A stretch of 64,000 bases of DNA from Neurospora tetrasperma FGSC 2508 (lineage: Eukaryota; Ascomycota; Sordariomycetes; Sordariales; Sordariaceae), in NCBI RefSeq assembly GCF_000213175.1, contig NW_009799179.1, positions 6,991,981 to 7,055,980 on the forward strand, read 5' to 3'. The position numbers were made by a program, and so were the translations under genes. Position 1 is the stretch's first letter. Each line of letters starts with the position of its first letter. The notes below the pieces were generated by a model, which saw nothing but the letters and a program-made list of their open reading frames with translations, had not been told where the DNA came from and ran no database searches. This document shows positions 1-11,370 of this stretch, piece by piece.

Positions 1-1301
1 ACAGCCATTTGCGTCTGGTTTTGCTCGATCGAGTCGAAGAAATCGATGAGGTTGGCATCCGCCGACTTGATAGGAATTGCCGGCCTGGATGACTCTTCTT
101 TGGTGCTTGTGGTCCCTGAGGCAGTATTCTTCGTGGATGACTCTGCTTTGGGGAACTTTGATACCGAGGATGACCCCCCTTTCTTCTTCGCCTCCAGCTC
201 GGCCAGATACTGCCTCCGGTGAATCTCGAAGTCAGGATCCTTCAGATAATCCTCTAGCTGCCGTCCCAAATTCACAGGTGCGTGCTTGAGCTTGGGAACC
301 TCAACTCTAGTATGGTGTTCATATTGTCGAGCGACACTGAGGTACTGTACCACGAAATCGGTTTGACGAGCAAAATTCCGGTAGATGTCCATAGCTCTCT
401 CGGCATCAGGCTTTGACATTTCGAAAAAGTGGCCTAGAAATAGGTAAGCCTGGGGCCGCAGCGCGTCTGGTTGAGATGGATAGATTCATACCAAGAATAT
501 TGATCATGGCCTGGTTCAGAGCTTGGAACAAGGCAAGAAGATCTAAAACCAAGAGCCTGAACACGGTAACCGTAATTTCGTTTTCTGGTTCGTTGTCCAT
601 GACCTGCCCATAGTGTTAGCAACAAGCGTCAAAAACATTCACCCGGAGAGCAACATACATCACACTTGAGCAACGCTGTGAGTTGCTTCTGAACAGATTC
701 TGTCTCTCGTAGCAAGCCTTTTTCGACTGAGAGCTTCTCCAACCGGTTCTCCCTGCCTCGAACCCAGTCAATCTTTGTGTCACGATACGCTCGCACCCTT
801 TCGGTAAGGTAATCATAGTAATGACGGATGTTTCGGCCTTGTGTTTGAACTGTACGGCCGCTTGTTAGTTACTTTACGTACAGAGCAAAGCAAGACGAAA
901 GGACCTAATGGGTTCGGCATCACTCACCATCTGATATCATGCCCAGACCCAGCATACTCCGGTGCTTAGCAAGATATGCTAGGGTAACGTCTGGCGAACC
1001 CTCTCGGATCATAAGGTGTACAGTAATCAGACTCTTGAAGACAACGGTCCATGTTGAATCGCGCAACCGAGTCTGCAGTACCCTAAAGACCTCTCCAACT
1101 CCCGCCTCACCCGAATGTGTCGCGATAAGAATATGCTCGATGTACTTCGTCTTGGGAGGCGCGGCCTGTTGTCATGATCGATTGTAAGCGTCAGCCGCTG
1201 AATCGCAAGGCTCTGAAATGGCAGTGTATGATGAGTGAGACCGGGTAACGAACCTTAATTTTGGTCGCGCCCTTGACGGATTTTTCAAAGGAGCTCGCCA
1301 T
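1..1301 (-). CDS. AP180/CALM-type ANTH-domain clathrin adaptor (3' end cut by window edge)
   Basis: Minus-strand gene whose start ATG is at 1301. Exons by splice signals and phase: 1301-1254, 1165-928, 849-659, 603-492 and 433 to beyond base 1. The N-terminus MASSFEKSVKGATKIK, followed by AAPPKTKYIEHILIATH, is the lipid-binding ANTH start seen in AP180/CALM and yeast Yap1801/1802. Further on, VFKSLITVHLMIREG and RHYYDYLTERVRAYRDTK fit the ANTH helical solenoid. Such proteins bind PI(4,5)P2 and clathrin at endocytic sites and recruit cargo such as synaptobrevin. The visible part holds the ANTH domain and the start of a Ser/Lys-rich linker; the clathrin-binding C-terminal tail lies outside the window. 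Introns are 56-88 nt with GTATGT/GTGAGT-like donors. Family assignment is firm from motifs; cargo and partners are inferred. Confidence 0.9.
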
Positions 1302-3496
1302 CTTTTCCAGCTAATCGCCACCAGCGGGCGACTTGCTCCCGAGTATTGAGAATGTGAACTTGTAATATCAACCTCGGCGCGCGAGTTCCAGCTGGTTCGT
1401 CGCTCGGTCGCTGTCGGGTATCGGAAGCGTATGGAGGGATTGAGTCGAAACGATTGTAAGAGCAATGATGTCGTGGGTAGGTTTGTAACGAGTGGCGGGC
1501 GGCCTAACAGTTGGTACCGCTGTTGTGTTGGGTTGGGGGTCGCGGTCGGGCAGCGTCTGACCTCAGAAGAGCTGGATGTAACTACTCGAAGTGTCTGATG
1601 TAATGACGGAGGTATTCGTTGGCTGGAGGAAGTCGGTAGAGCGGGAGAGTGTAGAGTATAGATGCCTCGTCAATGCCGTAACCTTGGACGTCGGATGAAC
1701 ACGAGTAATCTATAAGGAACCGCCCTGTGCAGCACTTTTGACTGGGCCCCCGAAACAGGTACTAGCGTCCTGTAGGCGGTTCAATGTGTAGGGGGGAGCC
1801 GAAGGGGGGCATGGTAGGGGGAGCGGCAGCGGTAGGCCCGGGGGTAGGTACCTACGCAGTAGGGAGATTTTCAAGCCAAAACCTATACGATTGCCTGGAG
1901 GTTGTACCTCCGCTACAGGGGATAGCCCCAGGTGCATGGGGGACGGGAGCATGGAGATACGGGAGAAGCGCAGAAGGTAGTGTCGTTGTACCGTAGAGAC
2001 TCGCCAGATTGGCAAAAGACTATCCCTCTTTGAGCGCCCGACAGTAAGCACAGGAGGCAGCATACCGAATGTGCTCTGCTGGCCCAGTTTGAGTGCAATT
2101 CAAAAAGGCCGACTTAACAAGCCACCGACCAGTGACATTGCCCTCCACCTTAACACGCACACATTTCTGTGCAGGAAGCCGGACGTGAACCTTACAGGAC
2201 TGTACTTATTCTGCCCAAATAACCTGGTTTTCTGGCAGTAGAGGTTTGCCAATCTGGCGAGTCTCTACGGTACCCTGACGGGCAGATTTCCTGGCGGACA
2301 CGCGCTAAAAGGCAATACAAGGGACATGAGCACCTCCAGTCGCCTCCGAGCACAGAAGTCCAAATGTGATCGACGACAATCATCGCCCGGATTCCTTGTT
2401 CCACCTCTCTGATGTCGGGCGCCGGTCTGAATGGATCCACGTTGAGAATCACGGCCGAAGTTGAAAGAGTGTTGCATCCAGAAAATGGTGTGCATGACCC
2501 AAGGGTCTGGGGTTACGATGGGGCTTATCCTCAAATTTCGACATGATGCGCTTGGGGAGATCGCAAATCACGCTATTGCCCATTTTATTTGGAGATTACT
2601 ATATTCCACACTTTGTGCGGGTACAAAGCGCCCAGTCCAAGACAGCAATATTGTTCGACATGACATCAGCGGTCTCGTCTTAAATCAGCCTCAGTGAACC
2701 CCAGCTTGCGGAGGAGAGAAGGAAACCACCAGGCTGTCTGAGAAGGACCCCGCGTACCACCGGGTAACAGTCTCTCTTTCTTCATCTGCAGCAACGTGTT
2801 GCCTTTGAACCCAGACTCGTAACAGTGAGCAGCAGGGTATTGCAAATGCATTCAAGGGTAGAATCCAAGCCTAAAGAGACGGAGAGGCGTAGGGTCAACT
2901 ACCAGGGACAAGCGAAGAGAATATGTACAAGAAAAAAGAAAACAAGAACTCCTTCCTTCAGATAGAATCAGAGTGCCGTGTTGGCGTCCGATGAGTAACA
3001 AGGTCGGTGTGCCGAACGCTTATTTCAAAATTCCCGCCTTCCCTCACTATCGAACCACTTAAGCCCCGTGAGGGGAGAGTTCGAAGGGTCAGGAAGGAGG
3101 AAGCTTCATCAAATTAACACCTGGGCTTTCATCATTTTGTTTTGAATGGAAGGGTCATGAAGAAAAAAAGAGAAGAAAATTCTCAAAGGCCGGCGCGCGG
3201 CAGAGGGTTTTGTTCCCTGCGGGCGCGACTGTGGGCCCCACTCGAAATTTCGAAGCGCGCTCGGGCCAGCACTTTGCCGACCAACGAGCAGCGAGTGGCA
3301 GCTTTATGTGGGGCTGTCCAAGAGCTTGTATCAAAGCTCGGGCCAATCTTACCACTCCCAGCTCAACCCTCACTCGTCTCGTCCATACTAACCCTGGACC
3401 GGGGCTCACACCACCGACAACACCCTTCACGATGGAGCTCTCTCTGCCAGAAGCGGAAGACGGAAGGTTGACAGACGTTGACGACATCAGACTGCC
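1302..3496. other. Intergenic region between divergent ANTH and AspRS genes
   Basis: This 2.2-kb stretch carries the upstream regions of two divergent genes. I see no coding region with domain-like sequence or joinable exons. The only clear structure is a 29-bp perfect inverted repeat at 1988-2016 and 2245-2273, listed separately. Confidence 0.6.
1988..2273. repeat. 29-bp perfect inverted repeat enclosing 228 bp
   Basis: Bases 1988-2016 are the exact reverse complement of 2245-2273. The outer ends read GTACCG and CGGTAC. The match stops abruptly on both sides, and no target-site duplication is visible at the outer ends. The 228-bp spacer has no recognisable gene. It could be a foldback or MITE-like remnant or the product of a local inverted duplication. 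Confidence 0.75.
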
Positions 3497-5813
3497 ATGG
3501 CTCAACCCCGCGTCTCTTTGAGACGGCTCTGTAGACTTATACCGTCCCAGAATTCGAGACTCTACACAAGCCGCATAAACCCTCACTGGCAGTCGCTGAA
3601 ATGCCTGCCCCGGAACTCGCAACGCCTGCTTCACAATTCCCCAGCTCTTGCTTCACCATCCGGTGATAAAGTAAGCGGCCAAAAATTGCGCGAAGAATGG
3701 GCACAGTACAGTAGGTATTGCCGTGTATACTATGCCTTTTATACCTGAGCTTGGCTGATGCGGGCCAGGCCAATTTCCCAGTGCATCCAAGGCCGCTGAC
3801 TTCGTCGAGGGCAACAAGGTCACCGTCCATGGCTTTCTCCTGCGACGAAGAGTCAAGAGCTTAAAACTGGTGTTTGCCGACATTCAGGTTGAAAATGGCC
3901 CATCGGTGCAGGTCACATCCACATTCAAGGAGGATGGAAGCCCCGAGCAGTTGGTCACGAGGGCCCTGAGAGCAGTCCCCTTGTATAGCCCCGTGAGCGT
4001 GACTGGAACCGTTGCCCGGCTCCATGGCAACCGTATCGATCTGGACCTTGACGCCATCCAGCCTCTTAATGCCTTTCCCAAAGACATCATAGTCTCCGAG
4101 GGCGTTCAATTTCCTGCCTCTGCCAGACATCTCCAAATCCGCTTCTCAGACCCCCTTCGCTCACGGCTGCTGGCCCGTCCTCAGATCGGCTTCCAGCTCA
4201 GGAAAACACTCAATGACCTTGACTTTACCGAGGTGGAAACGCCTATTCTGTTCAAGTCTACTCCTGAGGGAGCAAGAGAGTTCTTGGTCCCGACAAGACG
4301 TCGCGGTCTGGCTTATGCTCTGCCCCAGAGTCCGCAGCAATACAAGCAGATCCTCATGTCGAGCGGTATCCGTGGTTATTATCAGTTTGCTCGCTGTTTC
4401 CGTGATGAGGACTTGAGAGCCGACCGCCAGCCAGAGTTTACTCAGGTATGTCATGTCGAGTATGCTCCCTATCATCTAGTCATACGCTAATACGCGACAT
4501 AGCTTGATTTGGAAATGGGCTTCGCCACGGGCGAGGATGTCATGCGCACTGTCGAGACTCTTGTCTCTCAGCTGCTTCCTGCTCTGAATGCCCAATTCAG
4601 CGTCGTCAGGCAAGGAGACGATATCTATCCTGTACCCAAGCGCGACTTGAAAAACGGCGAATCGACCGAAAATGGTGACCTTCAATGGCCTGAACCTACC
4701 GCTCCTTTTCTTCGGCTCACGTACGACGAGGCCATGACAAGATTTGGTATCGACAAACCCGACCTACGGATCCCCTTCGAGGTATGCAAGACGTCTCTAA
4801 AACTGAAACCAATTTAATCTAACCACTTCTTCCAGCTACACCGTGTCGACCATGTCCTCCCCGCCCAGTTTGTTTCTATGATCACGCACACCGAGCAGCC
4901 TATAGTTGAAGCCTTCCGCATCCGTCCCCAGTTTGACGGAGAAACGGTCACTCCCGGTACCATTGCTGAGTTCGTCGACAAACTCATGGACCAACTCCCC
5001 AAGCCTCTTGCCAACAATCCCGACGGAGCTCCCGCCGCCCTCATGTTCAACTCCAAGAAACCTCTCTGCGGTCTCTCGTCACTTGGCTTTGAGGGCTTTG
5101 ACGCGCTCACCAGTATGGAAGCCTTTTCCGACCTTGAAGACGGCGATGTGCTCGTCTTCCAGGCGCGCAAGAACGCCCCCTTCCAGGGTGAAGGCTCCAC
5201 AGCCCTCGGCGTTGCCCGCACGCACTTCTACCGCTCCTTCGTTTCCGCTGGTCTCCTCCCGCAAAGCTTCGACCTCAAGTTCCTCTGGGTCGTCAACTTC
5301 CCCATGTTTACCCCCGACGACGGCATCGATCCCGGCCAGGGCGGCCAAGCCGGGTTCAAAGCCACCCACCACCCCTTCACCGCGCCGCTCACCGAAGCCG
5401 ACGTTGAGATGCTCGCCACCGATCCGCTCAAGGCGCGCGCCGACCACTACGACCTCGTCGTCAACGGCGTCGAGCTTGGCGGCGGCAGCCGCCGTATCCA
5501 CCTGTCTTCCATGCAGGAGTATGTGATGCGCAACATCCTCAAGATGACGGATGCGGGTCTGGCCCAATTCTCTCACCTGCTCGAGGCGTTGCGGGCGGGA
5601 TGTCCGCCGCATGCCGGGTTCGCGCTGGGCTTTGACAGGCTGGTTGCCATATTGACGCACACGGATTCTGTGAGGGATGTGATTGCTTTCCCCAAGAGCA
5701 TGAAGGGAGAGGATCTGACGGTTAAGAGCCCGAGTAAGATGACGGCTCAGCAGTTGGAAACTTACCATTTGGCGATCGCTAAGAAGGAAGAGGTGAAGAA
5801 GCAAGATGTTTGA
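3497..5813 (+). CDS. msd1: Mitochondrial aspartyl-tRNA synthetase
   Basis: Four exons (3497-3710, 3769-4445, 4503-4781, 4836-5813) join in phase to about 715 residues. The enzyme charges mitochondrial tRNA-Asp with aspartate. The N-terminus is rich in Arg, Ser and Leu with almost no acidic residues ([16 protein letters not shown]), as expected for matrix import. An OB-fold anticodon-binding region follows ([18 protein letters not shown]). Class II motif 2 is seen as [16 protein letters not shown] and motif 3 as [14 protein letters not shown] near the C-terminus. The bacterial-type GAD insertion region lies between them, as in mitochondrial and bacterial AspRS but not in the cytosolic enzyme. 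Donor choice at the first intron is slightly ambiguous: 3710 or 3713 are both in phase. The symbol is that of the yeast orthologue. Confidence 0.93.
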
Positions 5814-7054
5814 GAGAAGAAAAATGTGTGTGGAGAAGGGAAAGCAGCCTCCTGCGCTGTGTGTTTGGCCTCCGACCTAGGTCAACGGCTTTACAGACAA
5901 TATGCTGCGCTGTACATTAAATGCAGGATCAAATGTTGGTGTGCTACCATGCAAACATGGCACAACGCAGCTTTATGGCCTGAGAGATTGTGTTTTATAG
6001 GAGATCTTCGCAGGCTGTTCCACGCGTTCTACCTCAATCCCGGACGCTGAACATATTCTCAGACCACAACATTGCAAAACATCGTATGAGATTGAAACAG
6101 CACGATTTCGCTGTTCTAATCTCTCGGAGACGATCCGAGATAGACGTATGAAGAATGGGATAAAGACCGTGGACCGTCATGCCCACCAAGACTCACCTAA
6201 GTAATTGCCATTGCATTCATCTCAATTTTGTTCAAGGGTCTGGGTACGGTGAGTACTCTGATGAGTACGGTTGCACCTGACCCCAAACACGAAAAGACAT
6301 CGTCAAGCCATCACCAACACGATCAACACTGAGAAAACCTACAAGCAAGTTCAAAGACTTCGGAGAAAAAGTCCACAGGCTCAAAGAATAGATCAGGCCC
6401 AAACACCGCTTCAACATCTGGAGAATCCACAAAATGTGAGAATGCCATATTTCTATACAAAATCTACCCTATCACTATCATACAGAGTCATTCCCACAAT
6501 CTTTCGTGTTTCCCCCGTGTCCCCTTGTCATCATTTGATTTCCAACACTAGCTCGCCTGCTCTGTTTCCATTTGGGATATAGATCTAAATGAACGTATCG
6601 AACCCGTGTATCTGTCGTTAAATTGCAAAGGCATGCCAAAAGAAAGATCTGAAAAAAAAAACATAGGTATAAAAGAGCGACAAAGCCAGAGGCAACTCGA
6701 TCAGGAGCCTGTTCGCATTGCAACCCTTCGTTCCTCCAAGTCGAACTAATTTGACACAATAACTGACCAATAACTAATGCGTTGCCATAGTCAAAACCGA
6801 GCAGCAAAGACCATGATCTCTCTCGGTTGTTGGTTTCCGCCTGAACCGGTTCCGCAAGGGACCAAACAATGTCAAGAGACTGTCAACCAGTCAATTGTAC
6901 TTTTTAGTCCGTCGAGAGAAGAAGAAGAGAGAGAGAGAGAGCATTGAGAAGTACCCTCTCTTTTTTTTTCGGTCAGGGGTCGCCACGCCGATTCGAAGAT
7001 GAAAGAGCCCTGATGTCACTGCCCTCTCACACAGACCAAGGGAACATCAGCTTC
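5814..7054. other. Intergenic region between convergent genes
   Basis: Contains the 3' flanks of the AspRS gene (plus) and the GPI protein gene (minus). No supported gene was found. A short purine (GA) run lies around 6918-6942. Confidence 0.6.
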
Positions 7055-8379
7055 TTAAAGCTGCACAAACACCAACCCAGCCAACCCAACAGCCAAGGCA
7101 ATCTTAGCATCAACTCTCTGTCCAGCAGCACCAGCCAGCTGCACGTCCGCAAATTCCTCACGCTCCTTACCGTCCGCGCTGTCGTCGGTGGCCGTAGGAG
7201 CAGACAGGGCAGTAGACGTGACCCAACCGCCATATCCACCATAGGCCCCATAGCCACCATACTCGTACCCGGTTTCAGTCGCTACGCCTTCAGCATCCTC
7301 AGAGTCCTCTTCGGGGCAGGGTTCCTCGCCTTCTCCCTCGTCCTCGTCCTCTTGCTCGCCACCAGCAGCGTCGGCGGTGGATGTGGGCGAGGCGTCCTTG
7401 TCATCGGCACCGTCAGCGCCGTCTTTGTCGGTATTTCCCTCATCCTCATCCTCATCCTCACTATCGCTGTCGCTGTCGCTCTCGTCGCTAGCGTAATCCT
7501 GATCCTCAGCGGCGTCCTTAGTCGGAGCGGCGGACTCGTAAGCAGCGGCGGACTCGCAATCATCGGCGGACTCGTAAGCATCGGCAGACTCAACGGCAGA
7601 ATAAGCGGCGGAAGAATAAGTGACGCCAGAATAAGCGGCACCAGAAGACTCAGCAGCAGCGGTCTTTTCGGTGGGGGCGGCGTAGGAGTTGGCAGCTGAA
7701 GACTCGGCCTCATAGTCGGCGGAGGAAGGGGCGGCGGAGGACTCGGCGGCTTCGGCCTTGCCGGTGGAGGCGGCGTAGGAGTTGGCAGCCGAAGACTCGG
7801 TCCCATAGTTGGCGGAAGACTCGGCGGCTTCGGCCTTGCCGGTGGAAGCAGCATGGGAACTAGCAGCGTTGACCTTGTCCGAAGCAGTTATGTCAGCAGC
7901 AGCCGAGCTACCAACCGAAGCGGCCTGGGCGTTAGAAGAAAAGGCAGCAGCCTCGGAAGAGAGCGCGGCAGCCTTGCCGGCTGCACTGGTGGAGGCGGCT
8001 TTGTTGGCTGAGTTGGCTTTATCAGCATCGGCGGCAGCGGTGCTGGTCGCTCCACGCCTCTCGAGTTGATCGGCGGTTACTACTTCCACGACCTCGACGA
8101 CGGCTTTCTTGATTAGGTCGGTGTCGGAGTCGTCCTCACGGGTATGGAGGGAGCGGGGGACAGAGAAAGCAGACACCCTATTATTTCTACGTGTTAGCAA
8201 AGGGGTAAAGCACGGGAAAAGTACAGGATGGTGTGAAGGACGTACACTCTCTTGAACAGACTGGCTTGCGCCAAGTCTCTTTTGCTCAGAGCCACATTTT
8301 CGTCCGGGGTAGCAGAAGCTAAGATGTTGAAAGCCAGGGCCTGAAGGACGAAAGAGGTCGTCCAGGTGGATGAACGCAT
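7055..8379 (-). CDS. Ser/Ala-rich, acidic, probably GPI-anchored cell-surface protein
   Basis: Two exons (8379-8246 and 8177-7055; intron 68 nt) give about 418 residues. The start at 8379 is chosen because it opens with a signal peptide (MRSSTWTTSFVLQALAFNIL, then ASA). A KR dibasic site follows near residue 43. The middle is low-complexity Ser/Ala/Tyr/Glu sequence with a duplicated block of about 30 residues (ASTGKAEAAESSA and ESSAANSYA occur twice). Then come a run of Asp/Glu/Ser and a Gly/Tyr patch (GYEYGGYGAYGGYGGW). The C-terminus is a short hydrophobic tail (KIALAVGLAGLVFVQL) after small residues, typical of a GPI-attachment signal. No enzyme domain is visible. A structural or adhesive wall protein is inferred from composition only. 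Confidence 0.75.
7681..7860 (-). repeat. Imperfect tandem duplication inside the GPI protein gene
   Basis: A block of about 92 bp is present twice. The shared starts are CGTAGGAGTTGGCAGC at about 7681 and 7773 on the plus strand. It encodes the repeated ASTGKAEAAESSA...ESSAANSYA segments, and the copies differ by a short in-frame insertion. This is typical of repeat expansion in fungal wall proteins. Confidence 0.7.
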
Positions 8380-11370
8380 GGCTACTACGGTCTGCCAGCA
8401 GATATGCTGGAGTGACGGATGGTGATGGAAACGATCGGAAGCGTCGAAGTTGGTGCCGCCAAACGAGGGAGGAATGTCTTTTCAAATAGAAGAAGCGAGT
8501 AGATTAGGGCTTGAAGCTGACAAGATTCGGTGAGGAGATCTCTGAAACTGGTATAATTTATCTACTCCTTTAGATGGCAAAGTAGATGTTTTCGAGTGTG
8601 GTGCTCATAGGAAAACAATCCGTCATTAGAGGGGAACTGGAACTCCTTAAATATCCGAATCCTCACGCTGAATTAACAAGTCCAGCTTCCATCTTCCCAA
8701 AGGTTCAACCGTGAAAGCAGATACTCAGGCCCAATCGGGTCCAACAAGCAAGTTACAAGGTCCCGACATGCTGTTTGAAACTGGAAATCAGCACACCTGC
8801 CTCCTGCAGGTGCCGATATGGAGGCGAGTGGCTCGGTTCTGCATGGCAGCTTCGCTTTTTGACTCGAGTTTCAGAGACTCGGGGATTCATAGACCAAATA
8901 CTGCCCCATTGTCAAAGCGAATCCGTCCTGTCACATGCAGTGTTTCTGCAGTCCTCCCGTTTGAGGACAAGAGAAGACCTCTTAAGCTACGGGTAAGATG
9001 AGGTGATGAACTAAAACATTCCTAGGTTTTCAACAGCGGGCGAGAGCACCTCCACAATTGGTAAAACACTCCCATCCATCTCCTTACAGATATTCACCAG
9101 AATGAGAAACCCCAAATGAGTTATGGTTCACAACCTCAGCAGTGAGTGAGTGTTTAAGCGCACTGCAGATGAATGAGATACAACTCACTCGCATAACAGC
9201 ACATGGTCTTGGACTTGAACTCCAGCATCTCGGTTAGAGGTAATTTGGCATCAATATTGTGATGATGCTGAGCCACACACAGTCTAATTTTCAAGCCACT
9301 TGACCTGTCCAGTTTTTTTTCTAAATGTTCAAGCATGAAGTACGATAGCGGTCACGCGTAGGCAACTTGGTTGCCGCTCCTCCAATGGGCACGAGAATGG
9401 CGACAGTCGGGGACGCAGAAAGAATGCGGATGCGAGAAATTTTCCTCAGCGCGGCTGGAGCGTGAACGTCGACGGTGGAAGGTGGACGGAACCTCTTCAC
9501 CACCAAGACCTTCTACCCACCGCGGACTCGCAGAGAGAGGATATGTCCAAGGTTTTCATGTTCAGGTTCAAGGTGTTCGACAATAATTTACATGTTCCTT
9601 GACGGCTGTCAAGAGCCAGTGACATACCTTTGAGCTCACCTTATTTATTAATTTTATTTATTTTAATTTTTTGAAGAAAAATCTCTAATCTTCGTAACAT
9701 CTCTTCCGCCAACTGGAGGCTCTACATTGGATTCACCATTCTCTCTATTATTTCCCCCTCTTCTTCTTTTTCTTTGGCTCAGAGATGTCAGCTTAGGTAG
9801 TCACGATCAGTAAGAGTACCTAGAGCTACTGAAGTCGGTATCGGGTATCGAATATACAAGATGGCACTTGCTTCAAAGGCTGTATTGCATAGGTACCTAC
9901 CAACCTACCTCTAGTACACTACAGACATGTAAGCTCCACGTTGACAAAGCATAGTACAGGAAGAGATGCAGTTACACACATGCAAACAAGAGGGGGAAAC
10001 CAGGCATACATTCAGTTCCGTCTGTACCTACCTCTACCTACTGTCAGGTCCTCAAAATGACCCGACTACCAACATTCTGGGATTGCAAAAGCGGTGTTGC
10101 GTCAATGAGACATTCACAATGATCGATGATTCTCGGAACGATGGGAGATGCACTAGAGTTGGGTACATAAATGGAAGATTCGAGAACTTGGAAACGCGGC
10201 ACCTGAATACCTCTAGGTGTTCTGTACCAAGATCGATGTCCAAACGTACCTAGAGGTAACTAACGTGATAACCCTCAATACAGTACACTCATTTCGCATG
10301 AGCGAGGGACATTGGCGATGCCCAAAGGAAAGGAGTCTCCTATGAGGTGCAGTGCGTGGTCATAACCAAGATTCGCGGTAAGCTCAGAAAACAGCAGTGG
10401 AAGAGGTAAAGAGGTGCAGTGGCCAACTTGTATCGCGCAGAACACCCAAAGAGGAAATAAGTAAACACGAGTGTCGGACTAGCCCCTTTATTCCATCGAC
10501 GAGTGGTCATGACACTCATCACAACCGAGGCTCACGCAAGGCAAGCATACAGGTACTCCAGAATCGATCGCACTGCACGCAACCTGAAGTTTCCGAGTCG
10601 ACATTTTCTCAGCTCGCTCTTTCCATCTGCGCACTTGACTTTTGGGTCCAACCGCGGTCGCTCCTCCCCCCGGCTCGCTGACTTGATGCGGCGGGAGCGA
10701 GAAGAGAAAACGACGAGACTCGCAAGTACCTCTACCTCTAGAGGTAATTTACGACCGTGACACTCCTGAACTGATGGTCTGATTGCTTCTGTTAGTGATG
10801 GCATTTCTTGATTATGTGAAAATCAATCGCTCTACTACCCCTTCTAACAGCTGCTGGGATCATTACTAGGCGGGCCGGGTGTGAAACTTACAGTACCGTA
10901 CTACTCAACTCAGGCGAACCGGAGAGTTTCGTAACCGACCGCTGCACCGCACCGCACCGCACTGCACTCGCTGGTTCAAGTTAGTCGTGACGCCTCCTCA
11001 ACAACTCGGATCGATCTGACCAGTCTTTTCCTGCGGTCTAGGTACCCTAGATTAGTATGACACAGGATGTCCAGATAACAAATTTAAGGTCGTTTTGCCA
11101 GATACGGTGACTTTGTCGGACGGACAGATAAAACAGTACCTACTAGTACTACCTCTAGTTACACTGCGCTCATGCATCCTTTGATCATGATCCGGCATTA
11201 AATAACTTCATGCCGCCCCGACCCCCCGATAGCCCACTTCTTCCGCTGTTTCTCATACAGTACCTACTATTCCAAACCAAAAGCCAAGCTCGCTCGCTCG
11301 CTTGTCAAAGCACGTCGAGCTTCAAGCGCGCGCAGACCAGCTGTCTGTGCTTGGCTGAACGTCGGATCAA
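8380..11370. other. Intergenic region rich in TACCT/CTAG motifs
   Basis: A 3-kb stretch between two minus-strand genes: upstream of the GPI protein and downstream of the alpha-glucosidase. No joinable coding exons were found. It has many short TACCTCTAG/CCTAGAGGTA motifs, for example an 11-bp inverted repeat at 10209-10219 and 10248-10258, and a small CCGCA pentamer run near 10945-10965. Confidence 0.55.

Noticed and set aside
3155-3634. 159-codon minus-strand frame overlapping the AspRS start.
   Set aside because: It is antisense to the clearly real AspRS first exon and lacks motifs.
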